DNA of 36,461 nucleotides from CAZVWH01 sp964631175 (GCA_964631175.1 CAZVWH010000019.1:1-36461), one strand, 5' to 3'; shown: positions 8,185-17,148, counted from the stretch's first letter. Numbers and translations: made by a program. Notes: generated from the letters alone by a model not told the origin.

Positions 8185-8544
8185 TTTTCAGAATATGCCG
8201 TGCGTAAAACGGCTCTTTTAGACCTATCGGTCGTTCATTTACTATTTATCGGCCTATGTTACTAATTTTCGTTAAATAGTTCAGGTTTTTGCGGATATAC
8301 GGCTGAAAAAAAAGAAAGACCTATAATTTTCTGGGCGTTTGTATCTAAATATGATATACTTTTATTTAATGCTGAACTTGAAACAAAACAAGAGGAGACC
8401 CCCGATTCTGATAAGATTTCTGGCATAGTTACTTTATCCATTCTACAGATTAATCTCAGCATTAGTATCCAGAATAAAGGCTCGATACCAAAACTTTTGC
8501 CATACATTTTTTAATAAAAACGGAATATGGAAAGGAGACGGTTA
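8185..8544. other. Intergenic stretch between divergent genes
   Basis: An 81-codon minus-strand frame (8262-8507) has no ribosome site and no recognised family; its middle (MPEILSESGVSSCFVSSSALNKSISYL) is not excluded as a decayed gene but is not called. The stretch should hold the promoters of both divergent flanking genes. A degenerate copy of the CTCTAAGAG repeat lies at its left end. Confidence 0.4.
8531..8537 (+). promoter_or_regulatory. Shine-Dalgarno site selecting GTG start at 8545
   Basis: AAAGGAG lies seven bases before a GTG at 8545. The upstream in-frame ATG at 8527 has no such site, and starting there would put MERRRL in front of the signal peptide. The GTG is therefore preferred. 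Confidence 0.65.
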
Positions 8545-10092
8545 GTGATCAGACAAAGGACAATACTTATCATTTACTCGTGCTTTTTGCTTTTTGTGTT
8601 ATGTGGCAATGTAACTAAAGCTGAAGAAAAGACTTACACCGATCCAAACAAGAGTGAGAAGCGTGTTTTTACAGCCAAACTTAATCGTATCAAGGCTCAC
8701 TCATCCCGCATCCCTGCAGGGCGCCGTGTGAACGACATGATTCAAAGTCTTACAAAGCTATTGAAATATGAGATTAATTGTGGAGGGAAACCGGCCAAAA
8801 AGGTTGTGGTAAAAATCAACAGCCAGTTTAATCACTGGGATCCAAACTTAGCAACCAAGGAACTCGGGCCCGGCACCATCGGCGCCTGTTTTGCCGACCA
8901 CACGTATTCAGGATTCATCGATAACGTTAAAACAGTTTACCTTGATTTTCACATAATGCTTGACCCAAGGTTTTCCGTACCGGATGAAGCAGATCCCAGC
9001 TTTGGCCGGTTATTCGATGAAACTTTGCTTTATCATGAATTTCTGCATGGTCAATTATTGATTAATGCCATAAAAAACAGCGCCAATTGGAAAGCAAAAA
9101 TATGTAACTGTACATTCGACACAGCGCCAATCGACCCCAACCACAAGACTATATATTCTTGGGAACAGTATTACCTGCAAGCCATTGCTCGAGGTGTCAC
9201 TAATATTAAAATTAAGCGGATACCGCGCCAAACAGCCAAGGATGCGAATGGAAATTTCAATATTGACCTTGGAAAAATTGATGATTTGCTACCCCCAGAA
9301 AAGGAATCCTTTAATAGTAAATACCGGTATCCTAAAGGCTCAAATATGGTCGAACACAAAGACCCTAATAATCCTAATAACGATATACCGAGAGTGGACA
9401 TAGTTGATGGACATCTGCGTCTAATTGGCAGGCTCAAAAATCCTCGAAAACCAGGCTTCATTGTTGTAAGAGTTGATCCACCAGCTTATTATGTAGTTTT
9501 TGGTATAGAAGAATCGATTGTTATTGAGCCTGCTTTCGGCTGGACTATAATCGAAGATTTTGAGAGCTACGACGATTTCTTTAACAGGATATTTGATTCC
9601 TGGATGGATGGATGGTATGAACCGACAAACGGTTCCATAGTAGGTTATTCCGACCCAAATTTCATGTCCGGGGAGCATTTCGTCGAGACAAATATTGTTC
9701 ATTGTGGCGTTCAGTCTATGCCATTTTTCTACGACAACAGTGTTGGCATTTCTGAGGCAACATTGATGTTAAGCTCTCATCGTGACTGGACCCAAAAGGC
9801 AGTTAATACATTGTCTTTGTGGTTCATAGGTAAAGTAGGTAATTCTGTTGAGCCGATGTATGTCGTTCTCGATGAAAGTGCGGTTGTCTATCAAGACAAT
9901 CCAACCGCTGCAGCGGTAACCGAGTGGACCGAATGGAAAATCAGCTTGCAGGAATTTGCTAACCAGGGAGTGGACCTTACCAATGTCGCTTCATTTGGTA
10001 TTGGTTTTGGTAACAGAGAAAATCCGCAGCTCGGCAGTTCAGGTTTAGTTTTTTTTGATGAGATTGCATTGTTTTGTTCACCACAACAATAA
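8545..10092 (+). CDS. Secreted HEFLH protein, putative metallopeptidase with C-terminal beta domain
   Basis: 515 residues from the GTG. The signal peptide is RQRTILIIYSCFLLFVLCGNVTKA, cut near residue 26. Residues 154-170 read RLFDETLLYHEFLHGQL, with an HExxH motif (H164, E165, H168); H200 or E207 in NHKTIYSWEQYY could supply a third zinc ligand, which would make it a gluzincin- or aspzincin-like peptidase, but no family is recognised with certainty. From about residue 335 (WTIIEDFESYDDFFNR) to the end (GLVFFDEIALF) lies a beta-rich domain of the FESY...DSWxDGW...VHCGxQSM...LSLWFIGK type. I associate that type with planctomycete secreted proteins and presume it binds carbohydrate or surfaces. 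An intermediate segment has no motif. Cysteines at C185 and C187 may pair. Confidence 0.78.
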   Translation: MIRQRTILIIYSCFLLFVLCGNVTKAEEKTYTDPNKSEKRVFTAKLNRIKAHSSRIPAGRRVNDMIQSLTKLLKYEINCGGKPAKKVVVKINSQFNHWDPNLATKELGPGTIGACFADHTYSGFIDNVKTVYLDFHIMLDPRFSVPDEADPSFGRLFDETLLYHEFLHGQLLINAIKNSANWKAKICNCTFDTAPIDPNHKTIYSWEQYYLQAIARGVTNIKIKRIPRQTAKDANGNFNIDLGKIDDLLPPEKESFNSKYRYPKGSNMVEHKDPNNPNNDIPRVDIVDGHLRLIGRLKNPRKPGFIVVRVDPPAYYVVFGIEESIVIEPAFGWTIIEDFESYDDFFNRIFDSWMDGWYEPTNGSIVGYSDPNFMSGEHFVETNIVHCGVQSMPFFYDNSVGISEATLMLSSHRDWTQKAVNTLSLWFIGKVGNSVEPMYVVLDESAVVYQDNPTAAAVTEWTEWKISLQEFANQGVDLTNVASFGIGFGNRENPQLGSSGLVFFDEIALFCSPQQ

Positions 10093-10167
10093 ATAGCGAA
10101 ACATTAGTCTGCATTACACTGCGGTCATCGAGCGAAAAACGGGGCTGAAAATTAGCCGCCGGTATAG

Positions 10168-10252
10168 TGCGGATGAGAGGACTCGAACCTCCACGAGCGT
10201 TAAGCCCACAGGCACCTGAAGCCTGCGCGTCTGCCAATTCCGCCACATCCGC
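10168..10252 (-). tRNA. tRNA-Leu (anticodon CAG)
   Basis: Read on the minus strand, an 85-nt tRNA with a perfect 7-bp acceptor stem GCGGATG/CATCCGC and discriminator A. The D-region is TGGCGGAATTGGCAGACGC and the anticodon arm CAGGC-TTCAGGT-GCCTG (CAG). A long variable arm typical of type II tRNAs and a T-arm GGAGG-TTCGAGT-CCTCT follow. The 3' CCA is not encoded (CTA follows). Confidence 0.97.
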
Positions 10253-10853
10253 AGGGGTAAATCAATTATCATTCATTTCCATCATTTCGTCAAGATTTGT
10301 ACTAAGAACCCTGCAAAATACTGTATCGAGCTTTTGCTCTTTTGCTGCCCAATTGATAATCGATTATAAACGTCCTATAAAAAGGCTGTTTTGTAAGTCT
10401 CCTTCACAGCAAGCTTTATTGGCTTACTGGATTTTGGGTTGGAGGGCTTCTGTCGCAGGACAGGTTCAGACATCTGCCGGCAGTCTGTCTTTGCTAAAGC
10501 TATGTTCTTTATTTGCCGATACTTACAAAAGACATAAGGAAAAACAGTCGATTAGTTAATTGGTTAATTGTCTGCATTAAGCCAGCTAATTAACCAGTAT
10601 GCTAATTCACTAATAAAACTTTTTGCGCAACCGACGGGTACGGAGTCTGTCTAAATTGTCTGTTGATTATTGGTAATTTGTGAATTACCATATCCTTCGA
10701 CCCGGCTCAGAGCCTGCCTAAACGCATTTGAAGGGACAGACTCGTCAACTCGATATTGGATTCTTGATACTCGTCGAGGATCGAGGAGCGAGCATCAAGA
10801 ATCCATTTGGTAGCCGGGTAATGCTCACTAATTTTTTTTGTTGAGCCTTCCGT
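10253..10853. other. Repeat-rich intergenic region upstream of the polysaccharide locus
   Basis: No gene is seen. It contains: TGGTTAATT (10561-10569) paired with AATTAACCA (10588-10596), similar to low-complexity TTAATTGG sequence at 20180-20240; a minus-strand copy of the GTCGAAGGA-type repeat at about 10693-10716; and a long hairpin at 10758-10804, where GGATTCTTGAT pairs with ATCAAGAATCC around a second inner stem (CTCG/CGAG). The promoter of the plus-strand polysaccharide cluster should lie here, but I cannot identify it. Confidence 0.6.
10758..10804. repeat. Long hairpin before the exopolysaccharide locus
   Basis: GGATTCTTGAT (10758-10768) pairs perfectly with ATCAAGAATCC (10794-10804); the inner CTCG and CGAG also pair. 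The hairpin lies 50 bases before the first gene of the locus, so it could be a leader structure, but it resembles a mobile palindrome. Confidence 0.6.
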
Positions 10854-11852
10854 ATGAAAGCATTAGTTACAGGTGGTGCGGGATTTATCGGTTCTCATTT
10901 GGCAGAGCGACTGCTGAAAGACGCTAACACGGTCGCAGTTATTGATAATCTCAGCACCGGCAGCCTAAAAAATATTGAGGCTTTTAGGAATCAGCCGGGC
11001 TTTACTTTTACCGAAGGTGACATCCGTGATACTGAGCTGATGGAAAACCTGGCGGGGCAGTGCGATGTGATTTTCCATTTAGCCGCCGCTGTCGGCGTCA
11101 AGCTAATAGCTGACAGACCTGTGCACACTATAGAGACCAATATCGGCGGCACCGAAACAGTGCTGAATGTGGCCAACAAATTCGGCAAAAAAATACTGAT
11201 TGCCTCCAGCAGCGAGGTTTATGGTAAAAATGAAGCGGTTCCCTTTCAAGAGGATGATGATATTGTGCTCGGCAGCACGTGCTTGTCACGCTGGTCGTAC
11301 GCCTGCAGCAAGGCAATCGACGAATTTCTGGGTTTGGCTTTTTATCAGCAATACGGTCTTGGGGCTATCATCGGACGCTTCTTTAATACCATCGGGCCAA
11401 GGCAGACGGGCCGCTATGGGATGGTGGTGCCTCGATTTGTGCAATGGGCCTTAAAGGGTGAACCGATCTCGATATACGGAACAGGCAAGCAGACACGATG
11501 CTTTTGCTACGTGGGCGACCTTGTTGAGGCGGTTATCGACCTGATGAATTGCGAACAAGCAGTGGGCAAAGTATTTAATATAGGTTCAACCGAAGAGATT
11601 ACTATAGAGGGCCTTGCGGATAAAATTATCGAAATGACGGCAAGTAAAAGCAAAAAGGAGTTTGTACCCTATGAAGTTGCTTACGGCAGGCCCATTGAGG
11701 ATATGATGCGGCGGGTACCAAGCATAGAGCGAATCAAAAAGACTATCGGTTGGGTGCCTAAAACGCCTCTGGCGGAGACGCTGCAGATGATTATTAAAGA
11801 AAGAACCACGGCTGAGGGTTCCCGCAAGGCGAGGTCCCAAACCCGGGGCTAA
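10854..11852 (+). CDS. NAD-dependent NDP-sugar epimerase/dehydratase (extended SDR)
   Basis: 332 residues of the extended short-chain dehydrogenase fold. TGGAGFIGSHL (6-16) is the nucleotide loop, D31 in DNLS prefers NAD+, and SSSEVYG (118-124) with Y149 and K153 (YACSK) form the catalytic set. FFNTIGPRQTGRYGMVVPRFV and YGTGKQTRCFCYVGDLVEAV are the substrate-side motifs of UDP-glucose epimerase or UDP-glucuronate decarboxylase-like enzymes; the exact sugar is not decidable. It is first gene of the polysaccharide locus and ends two bases before the first in-frame ATG of the gmd frame. The last nine residues (RKARSQTRG) look like read-through into a repeat ending GGGGCTAAA, which supplies the stop codon. 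Confidence 0.92.
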   Translation: MKALVTGGAGFIGSHLAERLLKDANTVAVIDNLSTGSLKNIEAFRNQPGFTFTEGDIRDTELMENLAGQCDVIFHLAAAVGVKLIADRPVHTIETNIGGTETVLNVANKFGKKILIASSSEVYGKNEAVPFQEDDDIVLGSTCLSRWSYACSKAIDEFLGLAFYQQYGLGAIIGRFFNTIGPRQTGRYGMVVPRFVQWALKGEPISIYGTGKQTRCFCYVGDLVEAVIDLMNCEQAVGKVFNIGSTEEITIEGLADKIIEMTASKSKKEFVPYEVAYGRPIEDMMRRVPSIERIKKTIGWVPKTPLAETLQMIIKERTTAEGSRKARSQTRG

Positions 11853-11866
11853 ATATGAGGGAGAAT

Positions 11867-12871
11867 ATGAAAAAGGCATTGATTACCGGCATTACAGGAC
11901 AGGACGGTTCATATATTACGGAATTGTTATTGAAAAAAGGCTATGGGGTCTGGGGTATCATTAGGCGAAGCTCCTCATTTCACACCGGCAGGATTGACCA
12001 TTTATATAAAGACCCGCATGAAAAGCCGCGTCTTAAGCTGGTCTATGGGGATATGACCGACGGCGGCAATCTGTCGGCGCTCATAAACGAAATTAAGCCC
12101 GACGAGGTCTATAACTTAGCTGCGCAGAGCCATGTTCGCGTAAGTTTTGATATGCCTATCTATACGGTTAATACTGATGCGCTGGGGACACTTCGATTGT
12201 TGGAAGCGGTGCGTTCCAGCGGCAGGCCGGTGAAGTTTTATCAGGCATCCAGCAGCGAGATGTACGGTAAGGTCGTAGAAGTTCCGCAAACAGAGAAAAC
12301 CCAATTTTATCCGCGGAGTCCGTATGCTTGCGCAAAGGCGTACAGTTTCTGGCAAACGCTGAACTATCGAGAAGCTTATGGCTTATTTGCATGTAATGGC
12401 ATTTTGTTTAATCACGAGTCGCCCAGGCGTGGCGAGACATTCGTCACAAGAAAAATCACGCGGGCGGCAACGCGAATTAAACGCGGCCTGCAGAATAAGC
12501 TGTACTTGGGTAATCTGGACGCCAAACGTGATTGGGGCTACGCAGGCGATTATGTCGAGGCGATGTGGCTGATGCTCCAGCAGGACGAACCCGGCGATTA
12601 TGTCGTGGCTACGGGCGAAAGCCACTCGGTTAGAGAATTTGTAGAGGAGGTTTTTAGCTACCTTGACCTGGATTGGCAGAAGTATGTTGAAATCGACCAG
12701 CGATATTTTCGGCCTTCCGAGGTTGAATTTCTACAAGGTGATGCCGGCAAAGCTAAAAGGGTCCTCGGATGGGAGCCGAAGGTGACCTTCAAAGAGCTTG
12801 CTAAGATGATGACAGATGCCGATATGAAAATTGCCATGGAGGAGAAGATTATTAAAGATCACACGGGATAA
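11867..12871 (+). CDS. gmd: GDP-mannose 4,6-dehydratase
   Basis: 334 residues. Converts GDP-D-mannose to GDP-4-keto-6-deoxy-D-mannose, the branch point to GDP-L-fucose and other deoxysugars. Visible signatures are GITGQDGSYI (8-17), IIRRSSSFHTGRIDHL (31-46), NLAAQSHVRVSFD (83-95), SSSEMYG (128-134), Y153 and K157 in SPYACAKAYSFW, NHESPRRGETFVTRKI and RDWGYAGDYVEAMW. The ATG at 11867 has AGGGAG close upstream and gives the canonical MKKALITG start; an in-frame ATG at 11855 is the alternative. It is followed 28 bases later by fcl, so both steps to GDP-fucose are together. Confidence 0.96.
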   Translation: MKKALITGITGQDGSYITELLLKKGYGVWGIIRRSSSFHTGRIDHLYKDPHEKPRLKLVYGDMTDGGNLSALINEIKPDEVYNLAAQSHVRVSFDMPIYTVNTDALGTLRLLEAVRSSGRPVKFYQASSSEMYGKVVEVPQTEKTQFYPRSPYACAKAYSFWQTLNYREAYGLFACNGILFNHESPRRGETFVTRKITRAATRIKRGLQNKLYLGNLDAKRDWGYAGDYVEAMWLMLQQDEPGDYVVATGESHSVREFVEEVFSYLDLDWQKYVEIDQRYFRPSEVEFLQGDAGKAKRVLGWEPKVTFKELAKMMTDADMKIAMEEKIIKDHTG

Positions 12872-12899
12872 GATTATAAGATTAGAAGACAGGGAAAAA

Positions 12900-13841
12900 A
12901 TGAGCGATTTTTTTGCCAATAAGAGAATTGTTGTTACCGGCGGAGCAGGATTTCTCGGTGGATATGTCACGGAGGGTCTGCGAAAACGCAGTTGTGAATA
13001 TATCGGTGTGCCTAAGATTGAAGAATATGACTTAGTCAAGCTAAGTGACATTATTCGGATGTATGAGGGTATGAACCCGGATATTGTAATTCACTTAGCT
13101 GCGGTGGTCGGCGGAATCGGCGCTAATCGTGAGCGTCCGGGTGAATTTTTCTATAAAAATATGATGATGGGAGTGCAGCTTATAGAGCAGGCCAGAATCC
13201 GAAATATAGAAAAGTTCGTTGCTATCGGCACGATTTGCGCATATCCGAAGTTTACGCCGGTTCCGTTTAAGGAAGAAGAGCTTTGGAACGGATACCCGGA
13301 GGAAACCAACGCTCCGTACGGCTTGGCTAAGAAGATGCTGCTGGTTCAATCGCAGGCCTATCGGCGGCAGTATGGTTTCAATTCGATATTTTTACTGCCG
13401 GTAAATCTCTACGGCCCCGGCGACAATTTTAGCCCCGCCTCCAGTCACGTAATACCTGCGCTGATGAAGAAATGCGTTGACGCGATTGAAAGCGGTGCAG
13501 ACCATATTGACTGCTGGGGGACAGGTAGTGTTTCGCGTGAGTTTATTTATGCCCCCGATGCGGCTGAGGGTATCTTGTTGGCTACGGAGCATTACAACGG
13601 CTCTGAGCCGGTCAATATCGGAGCAGGATTTGAGATAACGATAAAGGAGCTTGCTGAAAAAATTGCCAAATTTACGGGTTTTACCGGCGAGCTTCGCTGG
13701 GACAGCTCTAAGCCGGATGGCCAGCCCAGACGGAGGCTGGATGTCTCAAAGGCCAAAAAATACTTCGGATTTGAGGCCAAAACCTCCTTTGATGAAGGAC
13801 TAAAAGCAACCATAAACTGGTACAAGGTAAATCGCAAGTGA
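12900..13841 (+). CDS. fcl: GDP-L-fucose synthase
   Basis: 313 residues, the usual length. The two-step epimerase/reductase makes GDP-L-fucose from the Gmd product with NADPH. GGAGFLGGYV (14-23), HLAAVVGGIGANRERPGEFFYKN (65-87), Y140 and K144 in APYGLAKKM, LYGPGDNF and REFIYAPDAAEGI are family features. The usual active-site SSCIYP reads GTICAYP here (110-116), a conservative change worth noting. The start at 12900 follows AGGG; the frame extends 23 codons upstream into gmd without a conserved sequence. The gene ends next to a paired hairpin repeat. Confidence 0.94.
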   Translation: MSDFFANKRIVVTGGAGFLGGYVTEGLRKRSCEYIGVPKIEEYDLVKLSDIIRMYEGMNPDIVIHLAAVVGGIGANRERPGEFFYKNMMMGVQLIEQARIRNIEKFVAIGTICAYPKFTPVPFKEEELWNGYPEETNAPYGLAKKMLLVQSQAYRRQYGFNSIFLLPVNLYGPGDNFSPASSHVIPALMKKCVDAIESGADHIDCWGTGSVSREFIYAPDAAEGILLATEHYNGSEPVNIGAGFEITIKELAEKIAKFTGFTGELRWDSSKPDGQPRRRLDVSKAKKYFGFEAKTSFDEGLKATINWYKVNRK

Positions 13842-13843
13842 TT

Positions 13844-13968
13844 GACCCCCAGACTTCGGCGAGCTCAGTCGAGCCGTGAAACTGGGGGCTAAACCCGTCT
13901 CTCCGCAGGATGCCTTGCGGCAGAGCCGGGTCGAGAGATATTCAGCCCCCAGGTTTATTGGGGGGTTC
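13844..13968. repeat. Hairpin pair of the GGGGCTAAA family (units 1 and 2)
   Basis: Unit 1 (13844-13893): GACCCCCAG pairs with CTGGGGG and continues CTAAA. Unit 2, inverted (13941-13968): TTCAGCCCCCA, then TGGGGGGTTC. Between them is a GC-rich insert with a GCCGGGTCGAG motif. The pair directly follows the fcl stop codon. Confidence 0.85.
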
Positions 13969-13982
13969 TTGACAGCATATCC

Positions 13983-15500
13983 GTGACAAATCAAAAGCCA
14001 AAACTAAGCTTGTGGTATATTGGTGTGCTTGGTTGCGCCCTCTTGCTTTACGCAGTTAGTTGTGCGCCGGCAGCTTTGTGGCAGGATAGTGGGCTTATCC
14101 AGTACCGCATCTGGCATAATGACATAGAGGGATTCTTAGGTCTGGCTATTTCTCATCCACTATTTTATATACTTGCCATCGCTGTAAAGTATATACCGTT
14201 GGGCGAATTTATTTGGCGAGTTAATTTAATCTCAGCAATCGCCGCAGCGGTGGTGATTGCAAATATGTTTTTGCTCGTGCGTCTGTGGCTGGGCAGGAAT
14301 TTCCCGGCAGTGGTAGCTGCTATCACTTTGGCTGTCTCTCATACATTCTGGAGTCATGCCTGCATTATCGAAACGTACACCTTATGGGCGGCTATATTTA
14401 CTGCCGAATTGATAATGCTGCTGCAATATACGAGGGCCCAACGTGCGGTTTATTTGTATTGGCTTGGCTTACTTAATGGTCTTGCGATAGCCGTTCATAA
14501 TCTTGCTTCGATACCGCTTCTTTGTTATGCAGTATTTTTTATCGTTCTGTTGGTTAAAAAGAATATTCGTTTTAGGGACTTAGTGATTATCGCTTTGTTA
14601 TGGATTATCGGGGCGCTGCCTTATGAGTATCTGATAGTCAAGAGCATAATTCAAACCGGCAGTATCACCGGCACGTTGGCTTCCGCGGCTTTTGGGCTGC
14701 GCTGGCAGGGCGCTGTTCTCAATACAGCCTTGTCGGCAAAAATAATAAAAGAGAACTTCTTGTTTATTTTATTGAATTTTCCTACTCCTAATCTTCTGCT
14801 GTTTTTTGCAGGGTTCTTCGGATTGTTTAAGGTTTCGCCGAGCCGGAGCTTCAGGAGCATTTCGCTGAGCTTGATCGTGCTATTTTTTATCTTCGCTTTT
14901 CGATATACGGTTCCTGACAGATATGCCTTCTTTCTGCCGTTTTACTGCCTGGTTTCAGTCATTGCAGGTCTTGGGGTATATTTGTTGCAGGAGCGAGCAA
15001 ATCACAAATTTGTTGCTTATCTGATTCTGTTTTTCGGCTTGTTGCCTGTAGGTGTATATGCAGTTGTGCCGGCTTGGGCAGAGAGGATGCAATTTGATAT
15101 GGGGACAAGAAATAATGTCCCCTACCGTAATGACTATAAGTATTTTTTGCAGCCGTGGAAGACCGGCTGCAGAGGAGCAGAGCGTTTTGCCGATGAAGCG
15201 TTGGATGCAGCGGAAAGCAATGCCGTTATTTTTGCCGACAGTACTACCGTTGCTCCTCTTTTATTGATACAGGAAATCAAAGGAAAGCGTCCGGATGTGA
15301 AGGTTGTTTCGGGTATTGTAAGCAGCAAAAACGCGCCGAGCTTTAATGAGCATACAATTGAGCAATTGCTGCAAAGTCGGCCCGTTTATGTTGTTTCACG
15401 ATGGGCAGAGTTTTGTCCGTCATTTGTGCTTGATAATTATGATTTGGTGTCGGCTGGACTGATATGGAAAGTAGTTAAGCGGGACAGGAGTGGCGGATAA
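13983..15500 (+). CDS. Multi-pass membrane protein, DUF2723-like glycosyltransferase fold
   Basis: 505 residues, about eleven helices. The start reads LYAVSCAPAALWQDSGLIQYRIW followed by LAISHPLFYILA, which matches the DUF2723 pattern of a Trp-Gln-Asp-Ser-Gly loop and a His-Pro between the first helices, as in membrane C-type (mannosyltransferase-like) glycosyltransferases using lipid-linked sugars. Residues about 390-505 form an extra-membrane domain (AERFADEALDAAESNAVIFADSTTVAPLLLIQ) typical of the family's C-terminal region. The GTG start at 13983 lies after the hairpin pair and has no clear ribosome site. A role in attaching or extending a sugar at the outer face is inferred. Confidence 0.78.
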   Translation: MTNQKPKLSLWYIGVLGCALLLYAVSCAPAALWQDSGLIQYRIWHNDIEGFLGLAISHPLFYILAIAVKYIPLGEFIWRVNLISAIAAAVVIANMFLLVRLWLGRNFPAVVAAITLAVSHTFWSHACIIETYTLWAAIFTAELIMLLQYTRAQRAVYLYWLGLLNGLAIAVHNLASIPLLCYAVFFIVLLVKKNIRFRDLVIIALLWIIGALPYEYLIVKSIIQTGSITGTLASAAFGLRWQGAVLNTALSAKIIKENFLFILLNFPTPNLLLFFAGFFGLFKVSPSRSFRSISLSLIVLFFIFAFRYTVPDRYAFFLPFYCLVSVIAGLGVYLLQERANHKFVAYLILFFGLLPVGVYAVVPAWAERMQFDMGTRNNVPYRNDYKYFLQPWKTGCRGAERFADEALDAAESNAVIFADSTTVAPLLLIQEIKGKRPDVKVVSGIVSSKNAPSFNEHTIEQLLQSRPVYVVSRWAEFCPSFVLDNYDLVSAGLIWKVVKRDRSGG

Positions 15501-15504
15501 ATTG

Positions 15505-15532
15505 TTTAGCCGTCGCCGGTACGGCGACGGTC
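15505..15532 (-). repeat. Hairpin of the GGGGCTAAA family (unit 10, CCGTCGCC stem)
   Basis: TTTAG followed by CCGTCGCCG-GTA-CGGCGACGG (perfect 9-bp stem) and TC. It is close to the reverse complement of the unit at 28747-28774. If the flippase started at the GTG at 15490, this palindrome would encode part of its N-terminus. Confidence 0.85.
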
Positions 15533-15564
15533 AAGCTTACAAAGATAATACTACTCAAACAAAT

Positions 15565-17148
15565 ATGAATGAACAACATATTACAACGTCCAAGAGGCTG
15601 ATTCACAACACGGTTTTCAATGTGATGGCGTTGTTAAGCAATGCGTTAATTGGTTTTTTCTTAATCCGTTTTTTTCTCGGCCGGCTCGGCGAAGTCCGAT
15701 ACGGCGTATGGTTGCTGATTGCAGGTTCGGTCTTTCGTTATGCAGCCATGTTAAGCATGGGGCTTAACAGCTCTATAAACAGATACATTCCAGTCTTCCT
15801 GGCCAAAAACGATGAGGACGGCATTCGGCGAGTAATCAGCACGTCATTGTTTTTCTTCTCGCTCGTTGCTATCGTCCTTGCCTTATCCAGCGTAGTGATA
15901 TATTGGAATGTCGGCTCGTGGTTTGCTCTTGAGCCGGGTCTTGTCGGCAAAGCTGCGGTATTAGTTTTAGTAGTCGGATTCTCCTTTACTGCTGCTATGC
16001 CTTTGCAGCCGGCCACTGCAATATTAAGCGGTCTTCAGCGGTACGATGTAATTAACCTGGCAATGCTGGCCGCATTATTGCTGCGAACGGTATTGTTGGT
16101 GGTATTGCTGTTGCGAGGATACGGTCTTATTACAATGGGCTTTATATTTGGAGCAAGTGAGGTTCTGCTACGGGTTTTACATTTTGTTTTTGTCAGGAAG
16201 CTTCTTACCACGGCCTCTTTTTCTTTTGCAAATGTGGATTTAAGACTTCTCAAGGAGATGCTGGCTTATGGGATGAATACATTTATGTATGCAGCAGGTG
16301 CTATTATCATTTATAAGGCGAGCAGCGTGGTTATCGGCATCTTTCTGGGTACTGCCCAGGTAAGCCGATTTGAAGTTGCAGCGGCGGGAGTTTTATTACT
16401 GACGCAATTGCTCCAGGCCTTCACCGCGGCGATAAAGCCGGCTGTCAGCGACCTCGATGCCAGAAATGACCAATTGCGGGTTAAAGAAATATCTTTTCTT
16501 TCTCAAAAATACAGTCTTTTGATGATAATCCCCAGCGGCTGTTTCTTGGTGGTGATGGGCAGGGAGTTTCTTTCGGTATGGGTAGGCCAAACCATCCGGG
16601 ACCCCGAGGTAATCAGGACTATGGGTATTATACTGGCCATCTTAGCGGTTGGACATTGCTTGAGATTGGCACAGCATAGTAACTTTATTGTGCTGGTAGG
16701 CAGGGGACAGCATAAGTTTTTTGGCATTCTCACGGCTTTGATGGCTCTGGTTTGCGTTTCGGCTTCTATTATTTCGGTGAAGGTGCTGAATTGGGGCTTG
16801 ATTGGCATAGCATGGTGCAATTTTTTGCCGATGGCGTTTGTATCCGGCGTGATTCTGCCGATATACTTTAATTGGAAAATGAGAATTTCTGTGCTGGAAA
16901 GCATTTGCCATATTTGGCAACCAGCCCTATTGGGATCGCTACCGGCAGTAGCTGTGATTACAGTATGGAAGTATCTGGCCCCGCCGGATTGCTGGCTTGA
17001 AATCATCGGAGTAGTTATTACCGCTACGGCTTTGACTCTTGTAGGCAGTTGGTTTTTAAGTCTTAAGAAAATCGAACGTAAACGATTTATCGATATTGTT
17101 TTTCGTCGGGCGGCAGCATCGGAACATGACGAAAAAATATTCCTATAG
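15565..17148 (+). CDS. wzx: Polysaccharide/oligosaccharide flippase (Wzx-like, MATE/MVF fold)
   Basis: 527 residues with about fourteen helices, beginning HNTVFNVMALLSNALIGFFLIRFFLGRLGEVRYGVWLLI, the typical Wzx first helix pair with its LG...YG loop. Basic loops such as RRVIS and the FEVAAAGVLLLTQLLQAFTAAIKPAVS segment also fit. It should flip undecaprenyl-linked repeat units to the periplasmic side. I chose the ATG at 15565 because translation from the in-frame GTG at 15490 would run through a palindromic repeat (15505-15532) that encodes SRRRYGDGQ, giving an N-terminus unlike the family. The 3' end overlaps the next gene's ATG at 17126 by 23 bases. Confidence 0.9.
   Translation: MNEQHITTSKRLIHNTVFNVMALLSNALIGFFLIRFFLGRLGEVRYGVWLLIAGSVFRYAAMLSMGLNSSINRYIPVFLAKNDEDGIRRVISTSLFFFSLVAIVLALSSVVIYWNVGSWFALEPGLVGKAAVLVLVVGFSFTAAMPLQPATAILSGLQRYDVINLAMLAALLLRTVLLVVLLLRGYGLITMGFIFGASEVLLRVLHFVFVRKLLTTASFSFANVDLRLLKEMLAYGMNTFMYAAGAIIIYKASSVVIGIFLGTAQVSRFEVAAAGVLLLTQLLQAFTAAIKPAVSDLDARNDQLRVKEISFLSQKYSLLMIIPSGCFLVVMGREFLSVWVGQTIRDPEVIRTMGIILAILAVGHCLRLAQHSNFIVLVGRGQHKFFGILTALMALVCVSASIISVKVLNWGLIGIAWCNFLPMAFVSGVILPIYFNWKMRISVLESICHIWQPALLGSLPAVAVITVWKYLAPPDCWLEIIGVVITATALTLVGSWFLSLKKIERKRFIDIVFRRAAASEHDEKIFL

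Noticed and set aside
8262..8507. 81-codon minus-strand ORF
   Set aside because: No ribosome site and no recognised family. It might be a decayed gene, but there is no positive evidence.
9977..10246. Minus-strand ORF beginning MAELADAQASGACGLNARGG
   Set aside because: It is the familiar false translation of a tRNA-Leu gene (10168-10252).
10167..10559. Plus-strand ORF beginning MRMRGLEPPRALSPQAPEA
   Set aside because: Also a translation across the tRNA, on the opposite strand, running on into non-coding sequence.
13844..13968. Hairpin pairs as ordinary rho-independent terminators
   Set aside because: They lack the following T-tract and most lie between same-strand genes of one locus, so simple termination would block the operon. 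An attenuating role remains possible.
16503..17006. 167-codon minus-strand ORF opposite the flippase gene
   Set aside because: Antisense shadow of a well-supported membrane protein frame, with no conserved sequence.
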